A DNA stretch of 64,000 nucleotides from Streptomyces cyaneofuscatus (GTDB taxonomy: Bacteria > Actinomycetota > Actinomycetes > Streptomycetales > Streptomycetaceae): NCBI RefSeq assembly GCF_000718135.1, contig NZ_JOEM01000007.1, positions 1-64,000 on the forward strand, in the 5' to 3' direction. Positions 14,252-23,092 of this stretch are shown one piece after another. The notes below the pieces were generated by a model. It had not been told where the DNA came from. It made no database searches and worked only from the letters and a program-made list of their open reading frames with translations. Position numbers and translations under genes: made by a program. Position 1 is the first letter of the stretch. Each line of letters opens with the position of its first letter.

Positions 14252-15873
14252 CAGAGGGCGACTCCGACCGTGTACTCACCGGAGGCCTTGCCGTCGCCGT
14301 GCTTGACCTTCATCTGGGACACGCCCCGGCCCTCGGGGAACACCTGTCGCCAGTCGCCGGTGACGTGCAGCTCGTCGGTGCCCATCATCGCGATGACCTT
14401 CAGCCCGGCCTGGTGGGCCTTGTAGGCCTTGCCCCACAGGTTCGCGTACGCCTGGGAGTGGATGTTGTGCATCCAGTCCGGGCGGACCATCTCCCGGTTG
14501 TGGATCGACTCCCCCATGGTGCTGATGAACTTGGAGTACATGGCCTTGATGTACTCCAGCGTCAGGGTGTCCCCGGCGGCGATGGCTTCCTCGCGGGCGG
14601 CTCCCAGGAGCTTGCGCAGGGCGTCCAGGAAGTTCTCCGTGGCGCCGGAGGTCCAGGACTCGTGGACCTCGGGGGCTTCGGTCAGCCCGTACTTGGGGCC
14701 GGACAGGCGGAGCAGGAGGCGCAGGGTGGCGTCGGTGACCCACAGGGCGCCGGGCTCGTCGCGGTCGCCCAGCGGGTTGGGCAGGTGGTCGTGGATCCAG
14801 AGGGCGGGGGTGATCAGGTGGACGCCTGACCGCTTCGGGCCGACACCGTCGCCGCCGTTGGTGTGCTCCAGCTTCCCGATCGGCAGCCACACCTTGAGCG
14901 CGGACAGGTAGGCGGCGTTCACATCCAGGGCGGTCACCTGGACGCTGCCGGGGGCCTTGAGGGAGTAGCCGGGGTGGTGGAACCGCGGGCGGGCCTCCCA
15001 GATCTGGTCCGGGTCCTTCTTCGACGGCTTCTTCAGGATGTCCGGCAGCGCCGGGTAGGCGGTGTAGTCGTAGCGGGCGGTGGCCCGGGTCTCGTCGAAC
15101 AGGTGCATGACGTCGGGGATCGCCCGCTTGATCAGCGCCTGGAGTGCCGCGTCCTCGTCGCCCCCGGCACGCTCGGCCTCCTCCTGGACCGCGCGGCTGA
15201 TGAGCGCGGCCAGCTCGGCCTGCGCACGGTCGGCGGACTTGGCGCGGCGCTGCGGGCGGTTCGGCACCGGTGATGGGACCGGCGAGACCCGGACCGGAGC
15301 GGCCGGAGCCGAAGCCGGGGCAGGGGCGACTGGAGCCGGAATCGGCGCGGTGGCGGCAGGGTCCGGGGCCGGCGGGGTGGAGGTGGCGGGCTGGCACAGG
15401 GCCCCGGAGTGGAGCGGGCGGCCGTCGGTGGACTGGTAGGTCGTCTCGACACCGCACTGGACGCACGGGCCCGGGTCACCCTCGATTGCGCGTCCGTCCG
15501 GACCGCGCAGCGTCTCCAGCCCGGTGAACGTCGCAGGCACCGGGGCGGTGGCTTCTGCGGGTGCTGGAGCGGGCCCGGAGGGCTGCTGGGTGAACAACGC
15601 CGCGACTGGATCTCCGTGGGCGGCGGGGGGCGGATAGATCTCCGCGAGGCCCTTGAGGATGCGCAGGTAGGGGAGGCGGGCGGGCGGGGTCGGGTCGGTG
15701 GCGCCGCTCTCCCAGTTCGCGATCGTCTGCCGTCCGACACCGACCGTGGCCGCAATGTGCGCGCGGGAGAAGCCGGCTGCTTCCCGAAGCCGGAGCCTCT
15801 CCTCGGGGGGCGGCATCGCGGCGGCGAGACGGGCTTCCTCCAGCAGCGCTTCCACACTGTTCTCTTCACTCAT
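14251..15873 (-). CDS. Tap-like telomere-associated protein
   Basis: 540 aa. Residues ~5-75 form an XRE-type HTH (LREAAGFSRAHIAATVGVGR, QTIANWESG) preceded by LLEEARLAAA, the arrangement seen in Tap. A Pro/Ala-rich linker holds a CxxC pair (GPCVQCG, then SGALC). The C-terminal part has ALDVNAAYLSA (~310), reminiscent of the DxxxxYP motif of family B polymerases found in Tap, and MGTDELHVTGD near 495 in the place of the second polymerase motif. Tap loads the terminal protein onto telomeric single strands. ATG 15873 lies 6 nt after a TACAGT -10 element, so the mRNA is probably leaderless; an in-frame ATG at 15921 is less likely. Confidence 0.6.
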   Translation of the reverse strand: MSEENSVEALLEEARLAAAMPPPEERLRLREAAGFSRAHIAATVGVGRQTIANWESGATDPTPPARLPYLRILKGLAEIYPPPAAHGDPVAALFTQQPSGPAPAPAEATAPVPATFTGLETLRGPDGRAIEGDPGPCVQCGVETTYQSTDGRPLHSGALCQPATSTPPAPDPAATAPIPAPVAPAPASAPAAPVRVSPVPSPVPNRPQRRAKSADRAQAELAALISRAVQEEAERAGGDEDAALQALIKRAIPDVMHLFDETRATARYDYTAYPALPDILKKPSKKDPDQIWEARPRFHHPGYSLKAPGSVQVTALDVNAAYLSALKVWLPIGKLEHTNGGDGVGPKRSGVHLITPALWIHDHLPNPLGDRDEPGALWVTDATLRLLLRLSGPKYGLTEAPEVHESWTSGATENFLDALRKLLGAAREEAIAAGDTLTLEYIKAMYSKFISTMGESIHNREMVRPDWMHNIHSQAYANLWGKAYKAHQAGLKVIAMMGTDELHVTGDWRQVFPEGRGVSQMKVKHGDGKASGEYTVGVAL

Positions 15874-15959
15874 ACGGCCACTGTACAACAACTGGGCAAT
15901 TGATACTGCTATGTTGGACATACATTAGGCATCTCGTTACAGGCTATGAGAAGGGTGAA
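15874..15959. promoter_or_regulatory. Divergent promoter between tap-like and downstream replication genes
   Basis: An AT-rich 86-bp gap for this genome. On the minus strand TACAGT (15880-15885) precedes ATG 15873 by 6 nt. On the plus strand TTGATA (15899-15904) and TACATT (15920-15925) could serve as a -35/-10 pair, 15 bp apart, and GAAGGGTGA is the ribosome site for ATG 15960. Confidence 0.4.
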
Positions 15960-16517
15960 ATGATCTGGAGCTCGGAGGATGTGGCGCGTGACCAGGTGCG
16001 CCGCCAGGCGGCGGGCATGACCGAGCAGCAGATCGCGCGGTCCGTGGACGAAGCGGTGGTGCGGGTGCGGGAGACCCAGGAAGCTTTGCGCTCCCCCTCA
16101 CAGGTACGCCGTGCGGAGTTCGCGCCGGATCCGCAGGAGCTGGCCGAGCGGTGGGTGGCCAGGCTCGCGGAGTGGCAGCGAGTCGCAGCCCACCTCGCCG
16201 CGACCGGCGCCGACACCTACGACACCGACCACGACGGAGAGGGCAGCACCTGGGCGCGGGAGCGGGACGATCGGCGCGCGCAGGCGTTGGGGGCCTATGC
16301 GGCCCACGCGGAGCGGCGGCGGGAGGAGCGAGACGAGCTGCATTCCGAGGTGTGGCTCAGCGCGGCAGCCGGGCGGCGGATCCGCGCCGTGGCGGAGCGC
16401 GCCGGGCTGACCCCGCATGAGGTCCTCGCCCAGCTGACCGAGCGGGCTTCTTCGGGTGAGGACGGGACACTGTCCGTCGCACCGTTCGTGCCGGGCCACG
16501 CGCCCGGAGGGGAGTAA
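15960..16517 (+). CDS. Hypothetical protein, plasmid-type, helical
   Basis: 185 aa: MIWSSEDVARDQVRRQAAGMTEQQIARSV at the start, a long charged helical body, and a C-terminal EVLAQLTERASSGEDG. It has Arg/Glu-rich coiled-coil character and no known domain. It lies six bases upstream of the helicase gene and is divergent from the tap-like gene, so it probably belongs to the same replication module. ATG 15960 has a good GAAGGGTGA ribosome site. Confidence 0.6.
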   Translation: MIWSSEDVARDQVRRQAAGMTEQQIARSVDEAVVRVRETQEALRSPSQVRRAEFAPDPQELAERWVARLAEWQRVAAHLAATGADTYDTDHDGEGSTWARERDDRRAQALGAYAAHAERRREERDELHSEVWLSAAAGRRIRAVAERAGLTPHEVLAQLTERASSGEDGTLSVAPFVPGHAPGGE

Positions 16518-16522
16518 CAACA

Positions 16523-19237
16523 ATGGAGACGACCACGACGCCGCAGGAGATCACCCTCCGGCCGCATCAGGCCGAGGCCGTCGAACGCATCGTGGCGGGG
16601 CTCTCCCTCCCGTGGGGCGGAGCGATGCCCGTGAGCGGTCTGCGCGGCCAGGTCCACATGTCCACCGGATCCGGCAAGACCATCACCGCCGCCGCGGCCG
16701 CGATGAAACTCGTCCCGCACGGCGTGATCGCTGTCCTGGTGCCGACGCTGGACCTGCTGACCCAGACCGTGGAGGCGTGGCGCCGGGTAGGGCACAGCGG
16801 CCCGGCGGTCGCGGTGTGCAGCCTGGGCGCCGACCCGCTGCTGGAAGCACTCGGCGTGCGCTGCACGACCAACCCGACACAGCTCGCGCTCTGGGCTGCC
16901 GAGGGGCCGATGCTGGTGTTCGCGACCTACGCCTCCCTCGCCCCGCAAGGCCTGGCCGACGACCAAGGCGACGAGGGCGACGAGGGCGACGACATGGCGT
17001 TGGGTGCGCTGGAGCGGGCACTGCACGGTTCCTACGGCCAGCGCATGCACCCCTTCGACCTCCTGGTGGTCGATGAGGCCCACCGAACTTCGGGGAACGC
17101 CTCGAAGGCGTGGGCGTGCGTGCACGACCAGGCCCGCATCCCGGCCGAGCGGCGCCTGTACATGACCGCCACCCCGCGCCTATGGGAAGCGGGCCCGCGT
17201 ACGGCGGCCGACGACCTAGCGCAGGACGAGAGCCAGGAGCTCCCTGCCGAAGGCGGGGACGCGCTCGGGGGGAGGCTCGTGGCCTCCATGGACGACCACC
17301 AGCTGTACGGCGAGGTGCTGTTCGAGTTCGGGCTGATGGAAAGTGTCGAGCGCGGCGTACTCGCCCGCTTCGAGATCGACGTGCTGGAGATCCGCGACCC
17401 CGCCCCCCTCAGCGAGAAGGCCACCGACGAGGAGCGGCGCGGCCGCCAGCTCGCCGCCCTCCAGGCAGCCCTCCTCAAGCACGCCGACGAGACCGGCGTG
17501 CGCTCCTACATGACGTTTCACTCACGGACGCTGGACGCGATGAGCTTCGCCCGCGCGATGCCGGAGACCGCCGCCCGCCTCCATGCTGCCGACCCCGCCG
17601 CCTACCCGGCCCGCATCGGGGCGGAGTGGCTCTCCGGTGAACACCCCGCCACCCACCGCCGCGACGTCCTCCACCGCTACGCCGACGGCCTGGACGCCGA
17701 AGGGTGGGTCACCGAGCTGAGCTTCCTGGCCTCCTGCCGGGTCCTCGGGGAAGGGGTCGACATCAGGGGCAAGCGCGGTGTCGGCGCCGTCGTCTTCGCC
17801 GACACCCGCAGCAGCCCGGTGGAGATCGTGCAGATCATCGGGCGGGCCCTGCGCCAGGAGCCCGGCGACGGCAAGATCAGCCGCATCCTGGTGCCGGTCT
17901 TCCTGGAGCCCGGCGAAGACCCGGGCGACATGATGGCGTCCTCCAGCTATCGGGGCCTGGTCGCGATCCTCCAAGGCCTGCGGGCACACGATGACCGGGT
18001 CATCGAGCGCATGGCCCTGCCCACCACCACCGCGCGCGGCCAGATCACCTCCGTGCTCGCCCTCGACCCGCAGGCCACGGCCGCCCAGCACGACGACCAG
18101 GACGGCGAGCAGCACGGCGTAGGCGACGGCCAGGAGCAGGACGAGGAGCAGGAGCCCGCGGCGGCCGGCACCGACGATGAAGGCGGCCACGAACAGGGGG
18201 GCGTTGAAGAAGGTGAGGAGGACCAGGGCGACGAGGACGACGCGGCCCCGGGCATCGCGCCCGTCACGACGCCGCTGCTGCGGTTCTCTCTCCCCCGCGA
18301 CCCCGAGTCCGTCGCCCTGTTCCTGCGTACCCGCGTCCTGCGCCCGGACTCCGAAATCTGGCTCACGGGGTACAACGCCCTGCGCGGCTGGGTCACCGAG
18401 CACGGGCACGCGCAAGTCCCCCGCGACACCACGGTCGAACTGGGCCTGGGCGACGAGGGCGACACCTACGGACTGGGCACCTGGGTCAGCGAGCAGCGCC
18501 GCGCGTTCAAGGCCGGGACCCTGAAGGCGTGGCGGGTGGACCTGCTGAACGAGGTGGGCATGGTCTGGTCGGTCGGCGACGCCGGATTCTGGAAGAACCT
18601 CGGTGCGGCCCGCGCCTACTACGCCGTCCACTCCACCCTGGCCTGCCCGAAGAACACGGTCTGGGACGGGGTGGCGGTGGGACAGTGGCTCTCCAACCTC
18701 CGCCGCCCCGGCGGCCTGGGCAGCGACCCCGTACGCGCCGACGAACGCCGCCGGGCACTGGAGGCGATCGACCCGGAATGGAACCCCACCCAGTGGCCGG
18801 TCGACTGGCAGCGCCACTACGCCGCCACCCGCCACCTCCTCGGTGAGGAACAAGGCCGACCGGCCGAGCTGCTGCCCGGCGTCACCGTGAACGGGGTCGA
18901 CGTCGGCACCTGGACCACCCGCCAGACCGACCCCACCGTCTGGGACGCCCTGCTCCCCGAGCAGCGCACGCGCCTGGAGGCACTCGGGCTCAAGCGCCGG
19001 ACCGAGACCGCCCCGGCCCGGAAGGGCGGGGCCTTCGAGCGGGGAATCGCCGCGCTCACCCAGTACGCGGCCAGGGAGGGACGGGTCGTCGTACCACGAA
19101 CCCATGTGGAACACCTTCCGGAAGGACCGGTCGCGCTCGGCACCTGGGTCAGCAACACCCGCAGCAGGCGCGCCAAGCTCAGCACCGAGCAGCGCGAGCA
19201 GCTCGCCGCGCTCGGCATCGACTGGGCCACCACCTGA
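16523..19237 (+). CDS. DEAD/DEAH-box helicase with helicase-associated repeats (telomere/plasmid type)
   Basis: 904 aa. Walker A STGSGKT at residues 47-53, DEAH at 184-187, MTATPR at ~215, and a second RecA domain ending VQIIGRALRQ give a superfamily 2 helicase. An acidic low-complexity linker (about 525-580, mostly D/E/G/Q) separates it from at least three helicase-associated (HA) repeats, recognisable as W-(6)-Y-GH-VP / LG-WV--QR blocks such as LRGWVTEHGHAQVP with GLGTWVSEQRRAFKAG and the closing ALGTWVSNTRSRRAKL. Helicases of this build are typical of Streptomyces linear-replicon ends and linear plasmids. It is intact. Likely role: replication or transfer of the linear element. Confidence 0.85.
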   Translation: METTTTPQEITLRPHQAEAVERIVAGLSLPWGGAMPVSGLRGQVHMSTGSGKTITAAAAAMKLVPHGVIAVLVPTLDLLTQTVEAWRRVGHSGPAVAVCSLGADPLLEALGVRCTTNPTQLALWAAEGPMLVFATYASLAPQGLADDQGDEGDEGDDMALGALERALHGSYGQRMHPFDLLVVDEAHRTSGNASKAWACVHDQARIPAERRLYMTATPRLWEAGPRTAADDLAQDESQELPAEGGDALGGRLVASMDDHQLYGEVLFEFGLMESVERGVLARFEIDVLEIRDPAPLSEKATDEERRGRQLAALQAALLKHADETGVRSYMTFHSRTLDAMSFARAMPETAARLHAADPAAYPARIGAEWLSGEHPATHRRDVLHRYADGLDAEGWVTELSFLASCRVLGEGVDIRGKRGVGAVVFADTRSSPVEIVQIIGRALRQEPGDGKISRILVPVFLEPGEDPGDMMASSSYRGLVAILQGLRAHDDRVIERMALPTTTARGQITSVLALDPQATAAQHDDQDGEQHGVGDGQEQDEEQEPAAAGTDDEGGHEQGGVEEGEEDQGDEDDAAPGIAPVTTPLLRFSLPRDPESVALFLRTRVLRPDSEIWLTGYNALRGWVTEHGHAQVPRDTTVELGLGDEGDTYGLGTWVSEQRRAFKAGTLKAWRVDLLNEVGMVWSVGDAGFWKNLGAARAYYAVHSTLACPKNTVWDGVAVGQWLSNLRRPGGLGSDPVRADERRRALEAIDPEWNPTQWPVDWQRHYAATRHLLGEEQGRPAELLPGVTVNGVDVGTWTTRQTDPTVWDALLPEQRTRLEALGLKRRTETAPARKGGAFERGIAALTQYAAREGRVVVPRTHVEHLPEGPVALGTWVSNTRSRRAKLSTEQREQLAALGIDWATT

Positions 19238-19359
19238 CACCCGGTCCATGACCCCATCGTCCCGCGTCCCCGGGACCGCCGCCCGGGGACGCGGACCGGA
19301 CCACCGCCGATCCCCCCGGCACCGGGCCAGGACGCCGCATCCGCGACTCGGAGACGACG

Positions 19360-19668
19360 GTGCACCTGACAGACATCCTCGTGATCGTGTCCGCCCTCAC
19401 CGCGGGCTGCCTCGCAGGCCGCCTACAGCCCTGGCGGCGGCTCGGCGGCTGGGCCGTCGACCAGATCCGCCACACCGGACCATGGGTGAGGAACGGGCGT
19501 GGCCGCCAGGCCGCCGTCGCCCTGGCCCAGGTCCTCACCGCGCCGCGCACCAGCTGGCGCATCGTGCGCACCCCCATCACCGGCGGGCGGGAGCCCGCCC
19601 CCGTACGCGATCCGGAGTGGATCGCCAACCGCACCCGTTCCACCACCGATCAGGAAGGCACCACGTGA
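19360..19668 (+). CDS. Small membrane protein, plasmid-type
   Basis: 102 aa with one N-terminal hydrophobic segment (LTDILVIVSALTAGCLAGRL, residues ~3-22) followed by a basic tail. GTG 19360 is the start. Its stop overlaps the next GTG by four bases (GTGA), so it forms a small operon with the following gene. No known domain. Confidence 0.55.
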   Translation: MHLTDILVIVSALTAGCLAGRLQPWRRLGGWAVDQIRHTGPWVRNGRGRQAAVALAQVLTAPRTSWRIVRTPITGGREPAPVRDPEWIANRTRSTTDQEGTT

Positions 19669-20114
19669 GCCCGGCAGGGAACCCTGCTCCGGACGCCCAC
19701 GGGCAGGAACCGGCCGCCTCTCCTGCCCACGAGCCCGGAGCTGACGAGCAGGAACGCATCCGTACGGCAGTCGCCGGGCACGCCCGCAGGCGGGCCTGGC
19801 GCGAGGCGGAGACCGCGATCAGCGCCGTACTGGCCGACCCGGAGGTACAGCGGCTGCGGGCGCTGATCGAACAGGAGGAGACCCGAGCCGGCCGCGAACT
19901 CCGCGCCGAGTTCCAGGCGTTCCAGGACCGGTACGAGAGCGCCGTACGCACCGGCGACACCGCCGTACTCGCCCAGGTCTGCGCGGGCAAGCACGGGCGG
20001 TGGGGCAGGATCTGCGTACAGAGCACCGGCCACGAGACCCGCACCCCGCACTGGGGCATCACCCCGCACGGTGAGCCGGTCGCCTGGATCGGCAGCGCCC
20101 CCGACGACGACTGA
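19665..20114 (+). CDS. Hypothetical plasmid-type protein
   Basis: 149 aa: a disordered Pro/Ala N-terminus, a central helix (EAETAISAVLADPEVQRLRALIEQEETRAGRELRAEF, in parts) and a compact end (GKHGRWGRICVQSTGHETRTPHWG). GTG 19665 overlaps the upstream stop. No recognised domain; probably an accessory protein of the mobile block. Confidence 0.55.
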   Translation: MSPAGNPAPDAHGQEPAASPAHEPGADEQERIRTAVAGHARRRAWREAETAISAVLADPEVQRLRALIEQEETRAGRELRAEFQAFQDRYESAVRTGDTAVLAQVCAGKHGRWGRICVQSTGHETRTPHWGITPHGEPVAWIGSAPDDD

Positions 20115-20265
20115 CACCGCCACACCGAGGGGGTGCCTGGTGCCGGGGGCAGGGCCGCCACCGGCACCAGGGGTCCGAGCCGTACTCCAGGAGACCCGAA
20201 CCTGTCCCGCACACCCATACGGCGCGGTCTGGACCCGACCCTATCCAGCGCGGCCGGCTATCCGG

Positions 20266-20517
20266 TCAGCGGCTCAGGCCGCGCCGGGGCGCCGCCGGGC
20301 TCCCCAGGTGGCAGGTCTTCCAGCCTCTGCCGGTACGGGTGATCAGTCCCCAGCCTTCGAGCCGGCCGAGCTGGTAGGCGACGGAGCTGGTGGAGGAGAG
20401 GCCGACCCGCTCACCGATCTGCCGGATCGTCGGGGCCTGCCCGTGCTCGACGATCCAGGACCGGATGACGCGCATGATCGCTTCCTGCCGCTCCGACAGG
20501 GCGCCGTCGAACCTCAC
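20266..20517 (-). CDS. LexA N-terminal-like winged-helix protein
   Basis: 83 aa corresponding to the DNA-binding half of LexA alone: LSERQEAIMRVIRSWIVEHGQAPTIRQIG, then ERVGLSSTSSVAYQLGRLEGWGLITRTGRGW. The Ser-Lys autoprotease domain is absent and the frame stops properly, so it is a stand-alone domain. Such short LexA-like proteins occur in Streptomyces plasmids as regulators; it could compete for SOS boxes. GTG 20517 overlaps the stop of the upstream gene (GTGA). Confidence 0.75.
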   Translation of the reverse strand: MRFDGALSERQEAIMRVIRSWIVEHGQAPTIRQIGERVGLSSTSSVAYQLGRLEGWGLITRTGRGWKTCHLGSPAAPRRGLSR

Positions 20518-20753
20518 GCCGCGCCCCGGGTCCGGCTCTCAGCGGCCCGCTGCCGCAGCTCCATCCGCGCCGCAGGCGTACGGCCCTCCGGAGTGGTCCA
20601 GTACGGATGCCAGTGGATCCGTACGGACAGCAGGAGCAGGCGGCGGCGCAGCTCGGTGGTACGGCGGGGGCGGGGTTCGGCGAGAGCGCGGTAGGTGTCG
20701 TGCCACTGCTGCTGGGCGTGGATCAAGTCGTGGGGGAAGAGGTGGCGGGCCAT
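20514..20753 (-). CDS. Small hypothetical protein, plasmid-type
   Basis: 79 aa: MARHLFPHDLIHAQQQWHDTY, then RRRLLLLSVRIHWHPYW and MELRQRAAESR. It is compact and helical, and a familiar unannotated family in actinobacterial mobile elements. ATG 20753 is chosen; an in-frame ATG at 20771 is possible. It is translationally coupled to the LexA-like gene. Confidence 0.55.
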   Translation of the reverse strand: MARHLFPHDLIHAQQQWHDTYRALAEPRPRRTTELRRRLLLLSVRIHWHPYWTTPEGRTPAARMELRQRAAESRTRGAA

Positions 20754-20796
20754 GGCTTCAGTAGAACCCATGTTCGATTTTTGAGGCCAGTCCAGC

Positions 20797-21298
20797 TCAG
20801 CCGAGATCGGCACTGGCCAGGGCGACGGCGTGCGCGAAGTGCGGTACGGCCGCCAGACACAGCTCGGCCGCCGCACTCGGGTCCGCAATGGCGGCGGTCC
20901 GGGCCTTGCCCAGCGCCAGCAGCCCACACACCGCCGTCCCGTCCACGGCCGCGTCCAGGGCCTCATCGACGCCCAGCTCGCCGCCGGCCATCAGCTCCAG
21001 CACCAGGGCGGCACACTCCGCCGGGTCCGCCAGCCACCTGGCGGCGACCTCGCCCCCGGCGCTCACCAGACCCATCGCGGCCCCCTGCCCGGCACTCGGC
21101 AGCGGCACCGGCCCCCAGGCCGGGCCGGTGGACCGTGTCCTGGGCCTCGGCCAGCGCGCACCGGGCCGCGTACGTCCGCCGGGACTCCGCACCCTCCCGC
21201 GCCACCTCGCCCGGCCACCCGGCCGCGTCCTCGGACCGGGCCATCTCCAGCAGCAGCGGCGCGGACACCGACACCCGCACGCACGTGCGCGAAGCCAT
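20797..21298 (-). pseudogene. Alanine-rich hypothetical gene, frameshifted
   Basis: Two protein-like halves lie in different minus frames. The head (from ATG 21298) reads SVSAPLLLEMARSEDAAGWP and SRRTYAARCALAEAQDTV. The tail (to 20797) reads MGLVSAGGEVAARWLADPAE, ALVLELMAGGELGVDEAL and ALGKARTAAIADPSAAAELC. The shift lies near 21110-21120. Each half has low-entropy codon use like the neighbouring genes. No family recognised. Confidence 0.4.
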
Positions 21299-21656
21299 GG
21301 CACGGCTCTTCGCCGGCAAGCCGTCCCGCACCGACGGATGGCTGACCAAGGACAACCTCGCCAAGGAGGCGGGCGTCAGCCCGGCGACGATGTTCCGGGC
21401 CAAGGCCGTGCTCGGCGACTGGGACGTCCACACCGCCGTCCACGGCACCGTGCCCCCCGGCGAGGCCCGCCGGGACACCGCCATTCACGACTTGAATCGC
21501 CAACTGTTACAGGCAAAAAGAGAGATCACCGACCTGCACCAGCAGCTGGCCGCCGCTGCCACCGTCATCGCCGCACTGCACCATGACAACCAGCTGCTGA
21601 GGGCCGAGCACACGACGGCCGGCACAGTCACCACGTTGCCGCCCCGCCCCCGATGA
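21297..21656 (+). CDS. Helix-turn-helix/coiled-coil protein, plasmid-type
   Basis: 119 aa. MARLFAGKPSRTDGWLTKDNL plus AKEAGVSPATMFRAKAVLGDW is an HTH, followed by a coiled coil (LNRQLLQAKREITDLHQQLAA, then ATVIAALHHDNQLLRAE). This layout is common in a family of small DNA-binding proteins on Streptomyces plasmids. ATG 21297 is taken; an in-frame GTG at 21285 would add VREA-like residues seen in relatives. Confidence 0.65.
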   Translation: MARLFAGKPSRTDGWLTKDNLAKEAGVSPATMFRAKAVLGDWDVHTAVHGTVPPGEARRDTAIHDLNRQLLQAKREITDLHQQLAAAATVIAALHHDNQLLRAEHTTAGTVTTLPPRPR

Positions 21657-21897
21657 CCCCGGCCCCCCGTTTACCAGCCCCACCCCTTTACGCTCCTGAC
21701 CAGCGTCGGTTGTCGGCGGCCGGTGGATCCCCGCGTACGGCCAGCTCGATTCCCCACCCGACTGTCACACTCGGTAGTTTCCGCCCTGCCAGTCTTCGTC
21801 GTCGCCATCGGCGCCATGCTTCGAGTGAGTCCGCCGAGCGATCATCGCGCTGAAACCCCCCTCGCAATCGGCACCTCTTCAAGGGGACACTGCGGCC

Positions 21898-22449
21898 ATG
21901 GAGTTCCTCTGTTTTCACCGCGACCGCACCGGCTCCCTGCCGCTGCGTTACGAACTGAACGAAGCGCACTTGTCCTACATGGACGGATACGCGAAGGAGA
22001 TGATCGCCCGGGGTCCGACCTTCGCGGACGACGGTGACACTCTTACCGGCAGCGTGCACATGCTCGACCTGCCCGATCCCGATACTGCCCGCGCGTTCGC
22101 CTTCGACGAGCCGAACTACCAGGCCGGCGCCTATCGGGACGTGCTGTTGCGACGGTGGCGCAACACCTTGGGGCGCACCATGTGGGACTACCCCGGCGGC
22201 CGGGCCGGAGGCAACCGGTACCTGGTGCTCGGCCTCGGCACAGGGCAGGCCGCCGACCTCGCGCTGCCGCCCGAACAGAACGAGCTGATCGCCTACGGAC
22301 CGCTGCTGTCCGACGATGACGCCCTCTGGCTGGGCACGGCGGCGTTGATCCAGGCGCCGGACCCTGACACCGCACGCACCATCCTCACCCAGGACCTGTA
22401 CGCCGACATCGAGGTGCACAACTGGGAGTTTGGAGGGCGGCCGTCATGA
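21898..22449 (+). CDS. Tandem YciI-like protein
   Basis: 183 aa with two YCII/DABB-like units. Unit 1 (residues ~1-95) has MEFLCFHRDRTGSLPLRYEL, YMDGYAKEMIARGPTFADDG and VHMLDLPDPDTARAFAFDEP. Unit 2 (~100-180) has YLVLGLGTGQ, YGPLLSDDDALWLGTAALIQ and APDPDTARTIL. YciI proteins are ferredoxin-fold dimers proposed to be small enzymes; here two units are fused. ATG 21898 is the only good start and follows AGGGGAC. No operon partner. Confidence 0.75.
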   Translation: MEFLCFHRDRTGSLPLRYELNEAHLSYMDGYAKEMIARGPTFADDGDTLTGSVHMLDLPDPDTARAFAFDEPNYQAGAYRDVLLRRWRNTLGRTMWDYPGGRAGGNRYLVLGLGTGQAADLALPPEQNELIAYGPLLSDDDALWLGTAALIQAPDPDTARTILTQDLYADIEVHNWEFGGRPS

Positions 22450-22544
22450 ACGAGGGCGCACACCGATGCCATCACCATGGCATCACACTCTGTAGACGCA
22501 ATGGCCGCTAGCGAGGAGTTGAAGGTCGATGCCATGATTCCGGG

Positions 22545-22733
22545 ATGACCACCGTCTCTCTCGTCTTTCAGTAGCTCACCTCGCCAAACGAAGCCACACC
22601 ACAACTTCGGCGAGCTCTTACCGAGTGCTGGATCGAGGTCACCAACGTCGGCGGCGCGGTAGGTTTCCCCTTCCCACCCGTCGATACGGCCACCGTGACT
22701 CCGGCCCTGGATCGCATCATCGACCTGAACCTT
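22545..22733 (+). pseudogene. GNAT acetyltransferase start, amber codon and IS truncation
   Basis: ATG 22545 opens a frame with an in-frame TAG after nine codons (VFQ-stop), after which the same frame continues QLRRALTECWIEVTNVGGAVGF and PVDTATVTPALDRII, the characteristic N-terminus of GNAT acetyltransferases. The gene is cut at the left end of the IS3 element, and no GNAT remainder is found on the other side. It is dead from at least two lesions. Confidence 0.55.
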
Positions 22734-22792
22734 CCCCTTGATCGTGGACACCTGGAGACTGGGACCTGAGGTTCCAGAGGAAGTAGCACCAG

Positions 22793-23092
22793 GTGGGAAG
22801 CGAGTACACGAAGCGGTACACCGCGGAGTTCAAGAGGGACGCCATTGCGCTCGTCGACTCCACGGGCAAGACGGTCACCGCCGTCGCCCGGGAACTCGGC
22901 ATCAGCTCCGAGTCCCTGCGCGGCTGGTACCGCCAGGCCAAGGCCGACCGTGGTGAGGGCGCCCCGGGAGAACTCACGACCGCCGAGCGCGAGGAGCTCA
23001 AGTGCCTGCGTCGGCAGAACGCCGAGCAGGCCAAGACGATCGAGGTTCTGCGAAAAGCCGCGGTCTTCTTCGCGAAGGAGAGCGATCGGTGA
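22793..23092 (+). CDS. IS3-family transposase OrfA
   Basis: 99 aa. YTAEFKRDAIALVDSTGKTV followed by TAVARELGISSESLRGWYRQ is the HTH of IS3 OrfA, and the leucine-rich LKCLRRQNAEQAKTIEVLRK coiled coil plus AAVFFAKESDR end is diagnostic. GTG 22793. The stop overlaps the OrfB GTG by four bases, in contrast to the programmed -1 slippage of many IS3 members. Confidence 0.9.
   Translation: MGSEYTKRYTAEFKRDAIALVDSTGKTVTAVARELGISSESLRGWYRQAKADRGEGAPGELTTAEREELKCLRRQNAEQAKTIEVLRKAAVFFAKESDR

Noticed and set aside
14276-15466. 396-codon minus-strand frame inside the tap-like gene
   Set aside because: Arg/Pro-rich shadow in another frame of a clearly real gene.
17522-19249. 575-codon open frame antisense to the helicase
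   Set aside because: Open only because of third-position GC bias; no motifs.
19238-20265. Telomere-like palindromes near the tap/tpg-like genes
   Set aside because: No tandem palindromes of the archetypal telomere type were seen here or elsewhere in the window.
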